64,000 bases of DNA from Sphaerisporangium sp040685555 (GCF_040685555.1 NZ_JBFBIK010000022.1:1-64000), one strand, 5' to 3'. Numbered from the stretch's first letter, positions 46,819 to 56,058 are shown. The notes: a model not told the origin generated them from the letters alone. Numbers and translations are program-made.

Positions 46819-47655
46819 TCAGGTGGACGGGCGCTCGTCCGGGGCCAGGGAGGACCACGGGAGGGTGACCTCGCCGAGACGCCAGCGGCGCCTGCCGCCG
46901 AGCGGAGGAGCGGTGGCGACCGGCCAGGTGCCGGCCAGCCGTTCCACCGCGGCCATCCAGCGCGGCCGGACGCCGTAGGCGCCGTACGGCGCGGACAGCG
47001 CCCAGGCGTGGTCGAAGTCCCGGAGGAAGTCGTGCACGCGCTCACCCGGCACGTTGCGGTGGATGAGGGTCTTGGGCAACCGCTCGGCGAGGTCCGACGG
47101 GCGCTCGAATCCGGCCAGCCGGGCGGAGAGGGTGAGGGTGCGCGGCCCGCGCGCGTCCAGGGTCACCCATGCCGCCCGGTGGCCGATCTCCGAGCAGGTG
47201 CCCTCGACGATCACCCCGTTCACCGCCACGCGGGATCGCAGCAGGTCCCACGCCTCCCACGCCTGGGCCTCGCCGTACTGCCTGAGCACGTTGAACGCGC
47301 GGATGATCAGCGGGCGCCCGCCCACCGGCAGCTCGAAGCCGCCGCGCACGAACGACAGCCCCGGCCTCTCGTACGGCTTCGCCGCGGCGACGCGGATCGG
47401 ATCGATCTCGACGCCGACCACCTCGACGTCGGGGCGGACGCGGCGCAGCCGTACGAAAAGCTCGGATGTAGTGACATGTGAGGCCCCGTACCCGAGATCG
47501 GCCACCAGGGGCCGGTCGGCGGAGACCAGCAGCGGGCCGTACACCGCGGCGGTCCACCGGTCGGAGCGGCGCAGGCGGTTGTGCCCCGTCGTCCCCCGGG
47601 TGATCTCGCCGACCGGCCTGCCCCCACCCGCCCCTGTTCTGCGCCCGGCGGTCAC
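46819..47655 (-). CDS. Class I SAM-dependent methyltransferase
   Basis: 278 residues. A modified motif I, VADLGYGASHVTTSEL, is followed by VVGVEIDPIRVAAA (motif II, acidic end) and a long C-terminal half with HRNVPGERVHDFLRDFD. It has the Rossmann methyltransferase layout but I cannot name the substrate. Convergent with the macro domain gene. Confidence 0.75.
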   Translation of the reverse strand: MTAGRRTGAGGGRPVGEITRGTTGHNRLRRSDRWTAAVYGPLLVSADRPLVADLGYGASHVTTSELFVRLRRVRPDVEVVGVEIDPIRVAAAKPYERPGLSFVRGGFELPVGGRPLIIRAFNVLRQYGEAQAWEAWDLLRSRVAVNGVIVEGTCSEIGHRAAWVTLDARGPRTLTLSARLAGFERPSDLAERLPKTLIHRNVPGERVHDFLRDFDHAWALSAPYGAYGVRPRWMAAVERLAGTWPVATAPPLGGRRRWRLGEVTLPWSSLAPDERPST

Positions 47656-47691
47656 CGGGAAAGGCCCGTGCTCATCGTGACGCGCTCATGG

Positions 47692-48432
47692 TCAGGAGAT
47701 CCGGTGGACCTTGTGCTGCGCGGCCTGGGCGCGCGGGCGGATGACGAGCCGGTCGACGTTCACGTGCGCGGGCCGGGTGACGCACCAGGCGATCGCGTCG
47801 GCGACGTCGTCGGCCGTCAACGGGTTCGGGACGCCCTCGTACACCTTCTCGGCGCGCTCGGCGTCGCCGCGGAAGCGGGTGAGCGAGAACTCCTCGGTGT
47901 AGACCATGCCGGGAGCCACCTCGATGATCCGCACCGGCTCCCCGCACAGCTCCAGGCGGAGCGTCTCGGTCATGGAGGTCTGGGCGTGCTTGGCGGCGCA
48001 GTAGCCCCCGCCGCCCTCGTACGAGACCAGCCCGGCCACCGACGTCAGCATGAGCAGGACGCCGTCCCCCGACTCGATCAGCTTGGGCATCAGCGCCCGC
48101 GTCATCCGCAGCGAGCCGAGCACGTTGACCTCGTACATGCGCTGCCAGTCGTCCACCAGGCCCTCGGCGACCGATTCCAGGCCCACGGCCCCACCCGCGT
48201 TGTTGATCAGCACGTCACACCGGTCGAGCGAGGCGGCAAGCTCGGCCACCGACTCCTCGGAGGTCACGTCGAGCGTGGCGGGCCGGATCGCGGGGACCTC
48301 GGCCGCCAGCTTGTCGAGCCGGTCGCGACGCCTGGCCGCCGCCACGACGTCGAAGCCCTCCGCGGCGAGCCGGCGCGCCGTGGCCTCGCCGATGCCGCTG
48401 CTCGCGCCGGTCACCACCGCTGTCTTGGTCAT
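47692..48432 (-). CDS. Short-chain dehydrogenase/reductase
   Basis: 246 residues. Cofactor motif TGASSGIG at the N-terminus, NNAG, and the catalytic Ser..Tyr-x3-Lys (TSVAGLVSYEGGGGYCAAK: Y-C-A-A-K). ATG 48432 has GGGACGAG upstream. An SDR of this kind also neighbours mshA in mycobacteria (Rv0484c region). The substrate is unknown. Confidence 0.9.
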   Translation of the reverse strand: MTKTAVVTGASSGIGEATARRLAAEGFDVVAAARRRDRLDKLAAEVPAIRPATLDVTSEESVAELAASLDRCDVLINNAGGAVGLESVAEGLVDDWQRMYEVNVLGSLRMTRALMPKLIESGDGVLLMLTSVAGLVSYEGGGGYCAAKHAQTSMTETLRLELCGEPVRIIEVAPGMVYTEEFSLTRFRGDAERAEKVYEGVPNPLTADDVADAIAWCVTRPAHVNVDRLVIRPRAQAAQHKVHRIS

Positions 48433-48591
48433 GTCTCGTCCCTCGGTCGCCTCTGGTGCGCAGCCGCCCTGCTCACGCCCGGTGGTCATCCTGCCAGTGC
48501 GGCCGGCTAGGGGGTGCGCCGGGCTGTGCAACCCCTATCGGGAATCTCAGGAAGTATCCGACAGTTATAACCCGTCTGGAGGTGGTGTCGG

Positions 48592-49881
48592 GTGCCGCGA
48601 GTGCCTGTCGCACCCCGGATCAACCGGGTGGCGACTATCAGCATGCACACATCCCCGCTGGACCAGCCGGGTACCGGCGACGCGGGCGGCATGAACGTCT
48701 ACATCGTCGAGGTCGCCAAGCGCCTCGCCGGGCTCGGCGTGGAGGTGGAGATCTTCACCAGGCGTACCGTCCGCGACCTCCCTCCCACCGTCGAGATCGA
48801 GCCCGGCGTGACCGTACGGCACGTCACCGCCGGCCCGTACGAGGAACTCGACAAGGGCGACCTCCCCGGCCAGCTCTGCGCGTTCCTGTCGGGCGTGCTG
48901 CGCACCGAGGCGATGTACGAGCCCGGGCACTACGACGTGATCCACTCGCACTACTGGCTGTCCGGCCAGGTCGGCTGGCTGGCCAAGGAGCGCTGGGGCG
49001 TGCCGCTGGTGCACACCATGCACACCATGGCCAAGGTCAAGAACCTCCTGCTCGCCCACGGCGACAAGCCGGAGCCGGTGGCGCGCGTGCTGGGCGAGGA
49101 GCAGGTCGTCGAGATCGCCGACCGTCTCGTGGCCAACACCGCCGCCGAGGCGCGGGAGCTGATCGACCTCTACCGCGCCCCCTCCGACCGTGTGGCGGTG
49201 GTGAACCCCGGGGTCAACCTCCAGGTGTTCCAGCCGGGGTCCAAGGGCGCGGCGCGGCACAGGCTCGACCTGCCGCAGGACGCCCACATCATGCTCTTCG
49301 TCGGCCGCATCCAACCGCTCAAGGCCCCGGACGTCCTGCTCAAAGCGGCGGCGCGCATGGTCGCCGACGATCCGTCGCTGCGGTCCAGGCTGGTCGTCGC
49401 GTGCGTGGGAGGCCCGAGCGGCAACGGGCTCGCCCGCCCCTCCCACCTCACCGACCTGGCGGCCGCCCTCGGCATCCCCGAGATCCTGCGGCTCGCGCCA
49501 CCGGCCCCCCAGAACGAGCTGGCCGACTGGTACCGCGCCGCGGACGTCACGGTCGTCCCGTCCCACAACGAGTCCTTCGGCCTTGTGGCGCTGGAGTCAC
49601 AGGCCTGCGGCACCCCCGTCGTGGCGGCCTCGGTGGGCGGGCTCCGCACGGCCGTGAAGGACGGCGTCTCTGGCCTGCTCGTCGACGGGCACGAGCCGCA
49701 CGTGTGGGCGAAGGCGCTGCGGGAGTCCGTCGACCGCCCGGTCTGGCGGGACTCGATGCCGACCGCGGCGCGGGACCACGCCGCGGCCTTCGGCTGGTCG
49801 GCCACGGCCGCGCGCCTCATGGACGTCTACGCCGGGGCCATGACCCGCCTCCACCGCGTACCTCTGGCCGCCAACCTGTAG
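48592..49881 (+). CDS. mshA: D-inositol-3-phosphate glycosyltransferase
   Basis: 429 residues, GT4 retaining glycosyltransferase that joins GlcNAc from UDP-GlcNAc to inositol-3-phosphate, the first step of mycothiol synthesis. Donor- and acceptor-binding motifs GDAGGMNVYI, SHYWLSGQVGW, VGRIQPLKAPDVLL and NESFGLVALESQACGTPVV are intact. GTG 48592 has GGAGGTGG about 7 nt upstream. Followed by YbjN, gpm and the senX3-regX3 block, an order shared with mycobacteria. Confidence 0.95.
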   Translation: MPRVPVAPRINRVATISMHTSPLDQPGTGDAGGMNVYIVEVAKRLAGLGVEVEIFTRRTVRDLPPTVEIEPGVTVRHVTAGPYEELDKGDLPGQLCAFLSGVLRTEAMYEPGHYDVIHSHYWLSGQVGWLAKERWGVPLVHTMHTMAKVKNLLLAHGDKPEPVARVLGEEQVVEIADRLVANTAAEARELIDLYRAPSDRVAVVNPGVNLQVFQPGSKGAARHRLDLPQDAHIMLFVGRIQPLKAPDVLLKAAARMVADDPSLRSRLVVACVGGPSGNGLARPSHLTDLAAALGIPEILRLAPPAPQNELADWYRAADVTVVPSHNESFGLVALESQACGTPVVAASVGGLRTAVKDGVSGLLVDGHEPHVWAKALRESVDRPVWRDSMPTAARDHAAAFGWSATAARLMDVYAGAMTRLHRVPLAANL

Positions 49882-49940
49882 CGCCGCGGGTCCTGATACA
49901 CAGGGTTTAGCCGGACAGGAATGCGGGAGTGTGCACTGGT

Positions 49941-50438
49941 ATGGATCACGAGGCAGTTGTCGAGTCCGCGCTCAAGGCGGCGGAGATCACCTACGAGCGA
50001 CCGCGTCCGGGTTCCTTCCTGGTGAAGCTGCCGGGCGGGCACAAGCTCGCCACCATGACCTGGCTGACCCTCTCCGACCAGGCGCTGCACGTCGAGGCGT
50101 TCTTCTGCCGCCAGCCGGACGAGAACCACGTGGCGTTCTACCGCTGGCTGCTGTCCAAGAACGGCTCCATGTACGGGGTCCACTTCGCCCTCGACTCCGT
50201 GGGCGACGTCCATCTCGTCGGGCACCTGCCGCTGGACGCGGTCTCGGAGGAGGAGATCGACCGGCTGCTCGGCTGCGTGCTCACCTACGCCGACGAATGG
50301 TTCGACCGGGCGCTGGAGCTGGGATTCTCCTCGTCCATCCGCCGCGAGTGGGACTGGCGGGTCAAGCGAGGGGAGTCGCTCGCCAACCTCCGCGCGTTCG
50401 AAGGCATCGTCGAACGCAGCAGGCACAAGGCTGAGTGA
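49941..50438 (+). CDS. YbjN-domain protein
   Basis: 165 residues of the YbjN/type III secretion chaperone-like fold (EAVVESALKAAEITYERP, then VEAFFCRQPDENHVAFYRWL). Conserved between mshA and gpm in actinobacteria; function unknown. ATG 49941 is used; no clear ribosome binding site is seen. Confidence 0.88.
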   Translation: MDHEAVVESALKAAEITYERPRPGSFLVKLPGGHKLATMTWLTLSDQALHVEAFFCRQPDENHVAFYRWLLSKNGSMYGVHFALDSVGDVHLVGHLPLDAVSEEEIDRLLGCVLTYADEWFDRALELGFSSSIRREWDWRVKRGESLANLRAFEGIVERSRHKAE

Positions 50439-50469
50439 CCGCGCCGGGCGCACCCTTAAGCTTGGGCGC

Positions 50470-51213
50470 ATGGCTACTTTGGTGCTATTGCGGCATGGCG
50501 AGAGTGAGTGGAACGCGAAGGGCCTGTTCACCGGATGGGTCGACGTCACGCTCTCGTCCGCGGGTGAGAATGAGGCGCGGCGCGGTGGCAGCCTGCTGCT
50601 CGACGCGGGGGTGCGGCCCGATGTGGTGCACACCTCGGTCCTGAGCCGGGCGATCCAGACCGCGAACCTCGCGCTCGGCGCGGCCGACCTGCTGTGGCTG
50701 CCGGTCACGAGGTCCTGGAGGCTCAACGAGCGCCACTACGGCGCCCTGCAGGGCAAGAACAAGGCGCAGACCCGCGAGGAGTTCGGCGACGAGCAGTTCG
50801 CCCTGTGGCGGCGCTCGTACGACACCCCGCCGCCGCCCCTCGCCGACGACGATGAGTTCTCGCAGGTGGGAGACGCGCGGTATGCCACGCTGCCGCCCGA
50901 GCTGATGCCCCGCACCGAGTGCCTCAAGGACGTCGTCCACCGCATGCTGCCCTACTGGTACGACAGCATCGTCCCCGACCTCGCGGCCGGGCGCACCACG
51001 TTGGTCGTGGCCCACGGCAACTCCCTGCGGGCGCTCGTCAAGCACCTGGACGGCATCGGCGACGAGGAGATCGCCAAGCTGAACATCCCGACCGGCATCC
51101 CTCTCCGGTACGAGCTGGACGCCGACTTCAAGCCTCTCAAGGCCGGCGGCGAGTACCTCGACCCCGAGGCCGCCAAGGCCGCCATCGAAGCCGTGGCGAA
51201 CCAGGGCAAGTAG
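50470..51213 (+). CDS. gpmA: 2,3-bisphosphoglycerate-dependent phosphoglycerate mutase
   Basis: 247 residues. LRHGESEWN with catalytic His9, LNERHYGALQGKNKAQT, and the second His in VVAHGNSLRALVKHL are all present. Interconverts 3- and 2-phosphoglycerate in glycolysis. A strong terminator follows at 51241. Confidence 0.96.
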   Translation: MATLVLLRHGESEWNAKGLFTGWVDVTLSSAGENEARRGGSLLLDAGVRPDVVHTSVLSRAIQTANLALGAADLLWLPVTRSWRLNERHYGALQGKNKAQTREEFGDEQFALWRRSYDTPPPPLADDDEFSQVGDARYATLPPELMPRTECLKDVVHRMLPYWYDSIVPDLAAGRTTLVVAHGNSLRALVKHLDGIGDEEIAKLNIPTGIPLRYELDADFKPLKAGGEYLDPEAAKAAIEAVANQGK

Positions 51214-51240
51214 CCACACCCCCACCCATATACCGGAAGA

Positions 51241-51270
51241 AGCCCCGGACCGCGGCGGTCCGGGGCTCTC
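51241..51270 (+). terminator. Rho-independent terminator after gpm
   Basis: AGCCCCGGACC and GGTCCGGGGCT pair perfectly around a 5-base loop, followed by CTCTCT. Confidence 0.88.
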
Positions 51271-51300
51271 TCTGCGCCTGGGCGCCGTGGTGGTCAGGAC

Positions 51301-51380
51301 GTCGTGTCCCCGTCGGGAGGCGTCGTCTTCCCGTCGAGAGGCTTCGTGCTCCGTAGGGAGGCTTCGTGCTCCGTCAGGAG
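51301..51380 (-). repeat. 20-21-bp tandem repeat downstream of phoU
   Basis: Four imperfect units start at 51301, 51322, 51343 and 51363, each containing CCGT(C/A)xGGAGGC or a variant; the last unit overlaps the phoU stop codon. No function is evident. Confidence 0.75.
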
Positions 51381-52033
51381 GAGGAGTCGGCGTTGTCGCG
51401 GCTGCCGGTGACGAGGTAGACGACGTCACGGGCGACGCGTACGGCGTGGTCGGCGTACCGCTCGTAGTAGCGGCCGGTGAGGGTGATGTCGATCGCCGGC
51501 TCGATGCCGTACGCCCAGTCCTTCGACAGCAGCACGCGGAAGAGCCTGCGGTGGAGCCTGTCCATCGCGTCGTCGTCGTCGTCCAGCTCCTTGGCCAGCT
51601 CGACGTCGTGCGTGGCGATGCAGCTGCCGGTCTTGGTGATCAGCCGCTCGGCGATCTGGCCCATCTCCAGGATCGTGTCGCGCACCTCCGCCGGGATCGC
51701 CGACTCGGGGTGGCGCATCCGCGCGATCTTCGCCACGTGCTCGGCAAGGTCGCCCATGCGCTCCAGGTCGCCGCCCATCCTCAGGGCGGTGATGGCGATG
51801 CGCAGGTCCACGGCGACGGGCTGCTGCGTGGCCAGCAGCTCGAAAATGGAGGCCTCGATGTCCGCGTAGAGCCGGTTGACCTCCTCGTCCTGGGAGATCA
51901 CACTCTCGGCGAGCTGGAGGTCGGCGTCCAGCAGTGCGGTGGTGGCCCTCGATATGGCCGAGCGGACCAGGCTGGTCATCTCCACCAGCCGATCGGTGAG
52001 AGCGTTGAGTTCTTCGTGGAAGGCGTCGCGCAT
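51374..52033 (-). CDS. phoU: Phosphate signalling protein PhoU
   Basis: 219 residues, two three-helix PhoU repeats with MRDAFHEELNALTDRLVEM at the start and the acidic metal-binding ALRMGGDLERMGDLAEHVAKIAR and GRYYERYADHAVRVARDVVY segments. ATG 52033 matches the family start better than the GTG at 52042. Divergent from senX3 with a PHO box between. Confidence 0.94.
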   Translation of the reverse strand: MRDAFHEELNALTDRLVEMTSLVRSAISRATTALLDADLQLAESVISQDEEVNRLYADIEASIFELLATQQPVAVDLRIAITALRMGGDLERMGDLAEHVAKIARMRHPESAIPAEVRDTILEMGQIAERLITKTGSCIATHDVELAKELDDDDDAMDRLHRRLFRVLLSKDWAYGIEPAIDITLTGRYYERYADHAVRVARDVVYLVTGSRDNADSSS

Positions 52034-52052
52034 GCGGCTCACGCTACGCGCG

Positions 52053-52085
52053 CGTTCGTGAACGAACTTCGTCCAGTAGATGAAC
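52053..52085 (-). promoter_or_regulatory. PHO box between phoU and senX3
   Basis: On the minus strand GTTCATCTACT (52085-52075) and GTTCACGAACG (52063-52053) lie two 11-base steps apart, the phasing of actinobacterial PhoP/RegX3 boxes. Site between the divergent phoU and sensor genes supports autoregulation. Confidence 0.65.
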
Positions 52086-52148
52086 TCTCCAGGAAAGGGG
52101 CCTCATTGAGGTCCTGGCCAGCGAAGAAGGCCGCCTACCATCGAAGGC

Positions 52149-53321
52149 GTGAGTGAGATCCTGACGAGCCTGGCCGCTCTGGCGGGGTTTGTCGTCGGGG
52201 CGATCGCGACGGTGGCGGTGCGCCCGAGGGACAAACGCCGCACCGAAATCGTGGAGAACTCCGACACCGTCCTGCCTCAGGGGGTGGCGTCGGTGCTGGC
52301 CGTGCTGCCTTCCTCCGCCGTCGTCCTCGGCCGCGACGACAAGGTGCTGCGGGCCAGCTCGGCCGCCCGCGCCTTCGGCCTGGTCAAGGGCGATCATCTG
52401 ATGGCCGCCGAGCTCCTCGCCCTCGCCCGTCAGGTCCGCAGGAACGGTGAGATCCGTGAGAGCGAGTTCGAGGTGGCGGGCCACAAGTTCGGCCTTGAGA
52501 CCACCACGTTCGCCGTGCGGGTCGCGCCTCTCGGCACCCACGGTCAGGTGCTCGTCCTCGCCGAGGACCAGACCGAGCGCCGGCGCGTGGAGGCCGTGCG
52601 CCGCGACTTCGTGGCCAACGTGAGCCATGAGCTGAAGACCCCCGTCGGGGCGCTGAGCCTGCTGGCCGAGACGATCCAGGACGCCGCGGAGGACCCCGTG
52701 GCCGTCACCCGCTTCGCCGGGCGCATGCAGCACGAGGCCGCCCGCCTGACCTACCTCGTCCAAGATCTGATCACGCTGTCCCGCATCCAGGGCGGCGAGC
52801 CCATCCCCACGCCCGGCTGCGTGCCGGTCGACGAGGTTCTCCACGAGGCCATCGACCGGTGCAACACCAAGGCCGTGGCCAAGGACATCGCCCTGGTCGC
52901 GGGGGGCACCGAGGGCCTGCGCGTGTGGGGAGACGACGAGCTCCTCGTCACCGCGCTGCGCAATCTGATCGACAACGCCGTCGCCTACAGCCCCGAGAGC
53001 ACGCGCGTCGTGGTGAGCGCGAGGCCGGCCGGCGAGGTCGTCGAGGTGAGCGTCAGCGATCAGGGCATCGGCATCCCCGAGAGCTCCCAGGAGCGCATCT
53101 TCGAACGGTTCTTCCGCGTCGACGCCGCCCGGTCGCGGGCCACCGGCGGCACGGGTCTCGGCCTCGCCATCGTCAAGCACGTCGCCGTGGCGCACGGCGG
53201 AGAGGTGACGGTCTGGAGCAAGGAAGGCTCGGGCTCCACCTTCACCCTTCGTCTGCCGGCCTTCGGCGGCACGGCGATAGCCGTACCAAGCACATCGAAC
53301 TCTCTGGAGGCCGCGAAGTGA
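52149..53321 (+). CDS. senX3: Phosphate-responsive sensor kinase SenX3/PhoR
   Basis: 390 residues. One N-terminal membrane segment (EILTSLAALAGFVVGAIATV), a PAS-like domain at about 45-135, H-box with His160 (FVANVSHELKTPVGAL), N-box LRNLIDNAVAYSP, and G-boxes DQGIGIPES and GTGLGLAIVKHVA. It phosphorylates the following regulator in phosphate limitation. GTG 52149; its stop overlaps the GTG of regX3. Confidence 0.95.
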   Translation: MSEILTSLAALAGFVVGAIATVAVRPRDKRRTEIVENSDTVLPQGVASVLAVLPSSAVVLGRDDKVLRASSAARAFGLVKGDHLMAAELLALARQVRRNGEIRESEFEVAGHKFGLETTTFAVRVAPLGTHGQVLVLAEDQTERRRVEAVRRDFVANVSHELKTPVGALSLLAETIQDAAEDPVAVTRFAGRMQHEAARLTYLVQDLITLSRIQGGEPIPTPGCVPVDEVLHEAIDRCNTKAVAKDIALVAGGTEGLRVWGDDELLVTALRNLIDNAVAYSPESTRVVVSARPAGEVVEVSVSDQGIGIPESSQERIFERFFRVDAARSRATGGTGLGLAIVKHVAVAHGGEVTVWSKEGSGSTFTLRLPAFGGTAIAVPSTSNSLEAAK

Positions 53322-54007
53322 CCCGCGTGCTCGTCGTCGAGGACGAGGAGTCGTTCTCCGACGCCCTGTCCTACATGCTTCGCAAAGAGGGGTTCGAGGT
53401 CGCGGTCGCGGCCACCGGCCCCGAGGCCCTCGACACCTTCGACCGAAGCGGCGCCGACCTGGTGCTTCTCGACCTGATGCTTCCCGGCCTCCCGGGTACG
53501 GAGGTCTGCCGCTCGCTGCGGCAGCGTTCCAAGGTTCCCGTGATCATGCTGACCGCCAAGGACAGCGAGATCGACAAGGTGGTCGGCCTGGAGCTCGGCG
53601 CCGACGACTACGTCACCAAGCCGTTCTCCTCGCGCGAGCTGGTCGCGCGCATCCGCGCCGTTCTGCGCAGGCACGGCGACGCGGAGGAGATCGAGCAGGC
53701 CGTCCTCGCCGCGGGCCCCGTCCGCATGGACGTCGACCGTCACATCGTGGCCGTACGGGGGCGTCAGGTGCAGCTCCCGCTCAAGGAGTTCGAGCTGCTC
53801 GAAGTGCTGCTCCGCAACGCGGGCAGGGTGCTCACGCGCGGCCAGCTGATCGACCGGGTGTGGGGTGCCGACTACGTCGGCGACACCAAGACCCTGGACG
53901 TGCACGTCAAGCGCCTGAGGGCCAAGGTCGAGGCCGATCCGTCCAACCCGCGCTGCATCCTCACCGTGCGCGGCCTGGGCTACAAGTTCGACCCCGCCGA
54001 GGGGTGA
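53318..54007 (+). CDS. regX3: Response regulator RegX3/PhoP
   Basis: 229 residues. Receiver with acidic pair VVEDEES, Asp52 (VLLDLMLPG) and Lys in TKPFSSREL; OmpR-type winged helix LKEFELLEVLLRNAGRVLTR and VDVHVKRL-like TLDVHVKRLRAKV. Controls phosphate uptake and release genes. GTGA overlap with the kinase. Terminator at 54057. Confidence 0.95.
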   Translation: MTRVLVVEDEESFSDALSYMLRKEGFEVAVAATGPEALDTFDRSGADLVLLDLMLPGLPGTEVCRSLRQRSKVPVIMLTAKDSEIDKVVGLELGADDYVTKPFSSRELVARIRAVLRRHGDAEEIEQAVLAAGPVRMDVDRHIVAVRGRQVQLPLKEFELLEVLLRNAGRVLTRGQLIDRVWGADYVGDTKTLDVHVKRLRAKVEADPSNPRCILTVRGLGYKFDPAEG

Positions 54008-54056
54008 CCTCGGTCCTGCCTGCGAGCGGCTCTTACAGGGGCTGAGCCGCAGCGAG

Positions 54057-54087
54057 AAGGCCCGGTTCGCGCGAACCGGGCCTTTCT
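54057..54087 (+). terminator. Rho-independent terminator after regX3
   Basis: Perfect 14-bp arms, AAGGCCCGGTTCGC and GCGAACCGGGCCTT (54057-54084), with T-rich tail. Serves the kinase operon and possibly the convergent lipoprotein gene. Confidence 0.88.
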
Positions 54088-54161
54088 GGCTTTGAAGGGC
54101 TTTCCGTCCCTTTGAGGCGTCTTTCGAGGGCTTTCAGCCCTTCTGTGGCGCCTTTGGGGGC

Positions 54162-54785
54162 TCAGCCGCTCGCCGAGGGGGTCGCGCTCGGGGAGGTGCT
54201 CGGGGAGGTCGTCGCCGACGGGGTGGCGGACGGGACCGCGCTGGGGGCGGGCGACAGGCTGCTGAACTCGCGGCTGCGCGTGATCACGGGGATCGTCATG
54301 TTGATGTCGCCGGCGTTGGCGAACTTCAGGGTCACGGCGATGCTCTCACCGCCCAGCAGCGGCTTCTGCGTGCCCTCCAGGATCACCGTGGAGGTGGGCC
54401 TGCCGGTGTTGACCAGCTTGCCGGGGGGCAGCGCGATGGCGCCCCCTGTCTTGACCGAGGCGGCGCTCTGGTCGGCCACCGCCACCCCCTCAAGGGAGTC
54501 GGCCGTGGTGCCGTAGTTCACCATGGACAGGTAGAGCGGGATGGAACCTCCGGCCGCGATCTTGGCGCCCGAATCGGGGCCGAGAAGGAACGCCTGAGGG
54601 ATCTTGATGCCGTTCCTGCCGTAGGTCTTGGCGGTGCCGTTGCTGTCAATCAGCACGTGGGCCTCAGTCGGGGCGTACGCATTGCTGGTGTTCGCATCGG
54701 CGCCCGCGCCACACGCGGCCAGCGCCGGGGCGGCTGCGAGCAGCGCGGTGACGGCGATCACCCTGCGGCGGCTGGTGCTGGTCAC
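54162..54785 (-). CDS. Secreted lipoprotein with Ser/Thr/Pro tail
   Basis: 207 residues. Lipobox ALAAC near residue 24 (TALLAAAPALAAC), an Ig-like beta domain with MVNYGTTADSLEGVAV resembling copper-chaperone/PCuAC-like actinobacterial lipoproteins, and a low-complexity tail of PSATPSAT-type repeats. It starts at GTG 54785. A similar lipoprotein lies beside phoP in streptomycetes. The function is unknown; a metal role is possible but no Met/His pair stands out. Confidence 0.85.
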   Translation of the reverse strand: MTSTSRRRVIAVTALLAAAPALAACGAGADANTSNAYAPTEAHVLIDSNGTAKTYGRNGIKIPQAFLLGPDSGAKIAAGGSIPLYLSMVNYGTTADSLEGVAVADQSAASVKTGGAIALPPGKLVNTGRPTSTVILEGTQKPLLGGESIAVTLKFANAGDINMTIPVITRSREFSSLSPAPSAVPSATPSATTSPSTSPSATPSASG

Positions 54786-55048
54786 AGTTCGAGGTCTCCT
54801 TGATACACATGGGCATGGCCAGAAGCAACCTTATCCGTGCTCTGGACCCCCCTCCGAGGCGGGCGGGCACGAGCGCGGACGCGGCCAGCATCGCAGGTCA
54901 CCGGGCATGTCATGACTTGAGTTTCATACGGTCGAGCGGTTGTCAAGTCCCAAATCGAGGCTTTGACCTGCAGTTATGTTGATTTCACTGTTCCGGGAGG
55001 GGACTGGCGCGTGGTATCCTGGAGTACAGCGGAAGGGGTACTTGTCAC

Positions 55049-55531
55049 ATGACTTTCCAGGTCGGCGACACTGTCGTCTACCCCCACCACGGGGCTGCTC
55101 GGATCGAAGCCATCACGACCCGCACGATAAAGGGCGAGGACAGAACCTATCTGGTGCTGAAGGTCGACAAGGGCGACCTTACCGTTCAGGTGCCGGCGGA
55201 GAACGCCGAGCTCGTCGGTGTGCGTGACGTTGTAGGCCAGGAAGGCCTAGAGCGTGTCTTCGATGTCTTGCGCATGCCACACACCGAAGAGCCCACTAAC
55301 TGGTCCCGCCGCTACAAGGCCAACCTCGAGAAGCTGGCGTCCGGCGACGTCAACAAGGTGGCCGAAGTGGTGCGTGACCTTTGGCGGCGCGACAAGGAGC
55401 GGGGCTTGTCCGCGGGCGAGAAGCGCATGCTCGCGAAGGCCAGGCAGATACTGGTCAGTGAGCTCGCGCTTGCGGAGAAGACCAACGAGGACAAGGCCGA
55501 GGCTCTTCTCGACGAAGTTCTCAACTCCTGA
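55049..55531 (+). CDS. carD: CarD-family RNA polymerase-binding regulator
   Basis: 160 residues. N-terminal RNA-polymerase-interaction domain (FQVGDTVVYPHHGAARIEAI) and a C-terminal DNA-binding helical domain (NWSRRYKANLEKLASGDVNKVAEVV). CarD stabilises open complexes, especially at rRNA promoters. ATG 55049; a plausible -10 TATCCT lies near 55015. Only 17 bases separate its stop from ispF. Confidence 0.96.
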   Translation: MTFQVGDTVVYPHHGAARIEAITTRTIKGEDRTYLVLKVDKGDLTVQVPAENAELVGVRDVVGQEGLERVFDVLRMPHTEEPTNWSRRYKANLEKLASGDVNKVAEVVRDLWRRDKERGLSAGEKRMLAKARQILVSELALAEKTNEDKAEALLDEVLNS

Positions 55532-55548
55532 ACACGAAACATCCAAGG

Positions 55549-56058
55549 GTGGGCGTCGGAGTCGACGTCCACCCTTTCGCATCCGGCCGTGACCTCCACC
55601 TCGCCGGCCTGCACTGGCCGGGCGAGACGGGGCTCGCGGGCCATTCCGACGGCGACGCCGCCGCCCACGCGTGCTGTGACGCCCTGCTCTCGGCCGCGGG
55701 GCTCGGCGACCTCGGAGGGCTCTTCGGCACCTCCGACCCGCGCTGGGCGGGCGCGTCCGGCGTGACCCTGCTTGAGGAGGCCGCTCGCCACGTGCGCGCG
55801 GCCGGCTTCGAGATCGGCAACATCGCCGTGCAGGTCATCGGCAACCGTCCCAAGCTGTCGCCGCGCCGCGCAGAGGCCGAGAAGGCGCTGGGCGCGGTCG
55901 TCGGCGCGCCGGTCAGCGTCAGCGCCACCACGACCGACGGGCTCGGGCTCACCGGCCGCGGAGAGGGCGTCGCGGCGATCGCCACGGCGATCGTCTTCGA
56001 AAGTTCACCAACAAGCCCCGGATCATCGCCAACCGTCGGGTCGTCCGGCACGTCATAA
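55549..56058 (+). CDS. ispF: 2-C-methyl-D-erythritol 2,4-cyclodiphosphate synthase
   Basis: 169 residues. Zinc ligands Asp6 and His8 in VGVDVHPFA, the substrate loop GHSDGDAAAHACCDALL, and TTTDGLGLTGRGEGVAA close the signature. Non-mevalonate isoprenoid pathway. GTG 55549. The Ser/Pro-rich C-terminal extension is unusual. In streptomycetes ispD sits between carD and ispF; here it is absent. Confidence 0.95.
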   Translation: MGVGVDVHPFASGRDLHLAGLHWPGETGLAGHSDGDAAAHACCDALLSAAGLGDLGGLFGTSDPRWAGASGVTLLEEAARHVRAAGFEIGNIAVQVIGNRPKLSPRRAEAEKALGAVVGAPVSVSATTTDGLGLTGRGEGVAAIATAIVFESSPTSPGSSPTVGSSGTS

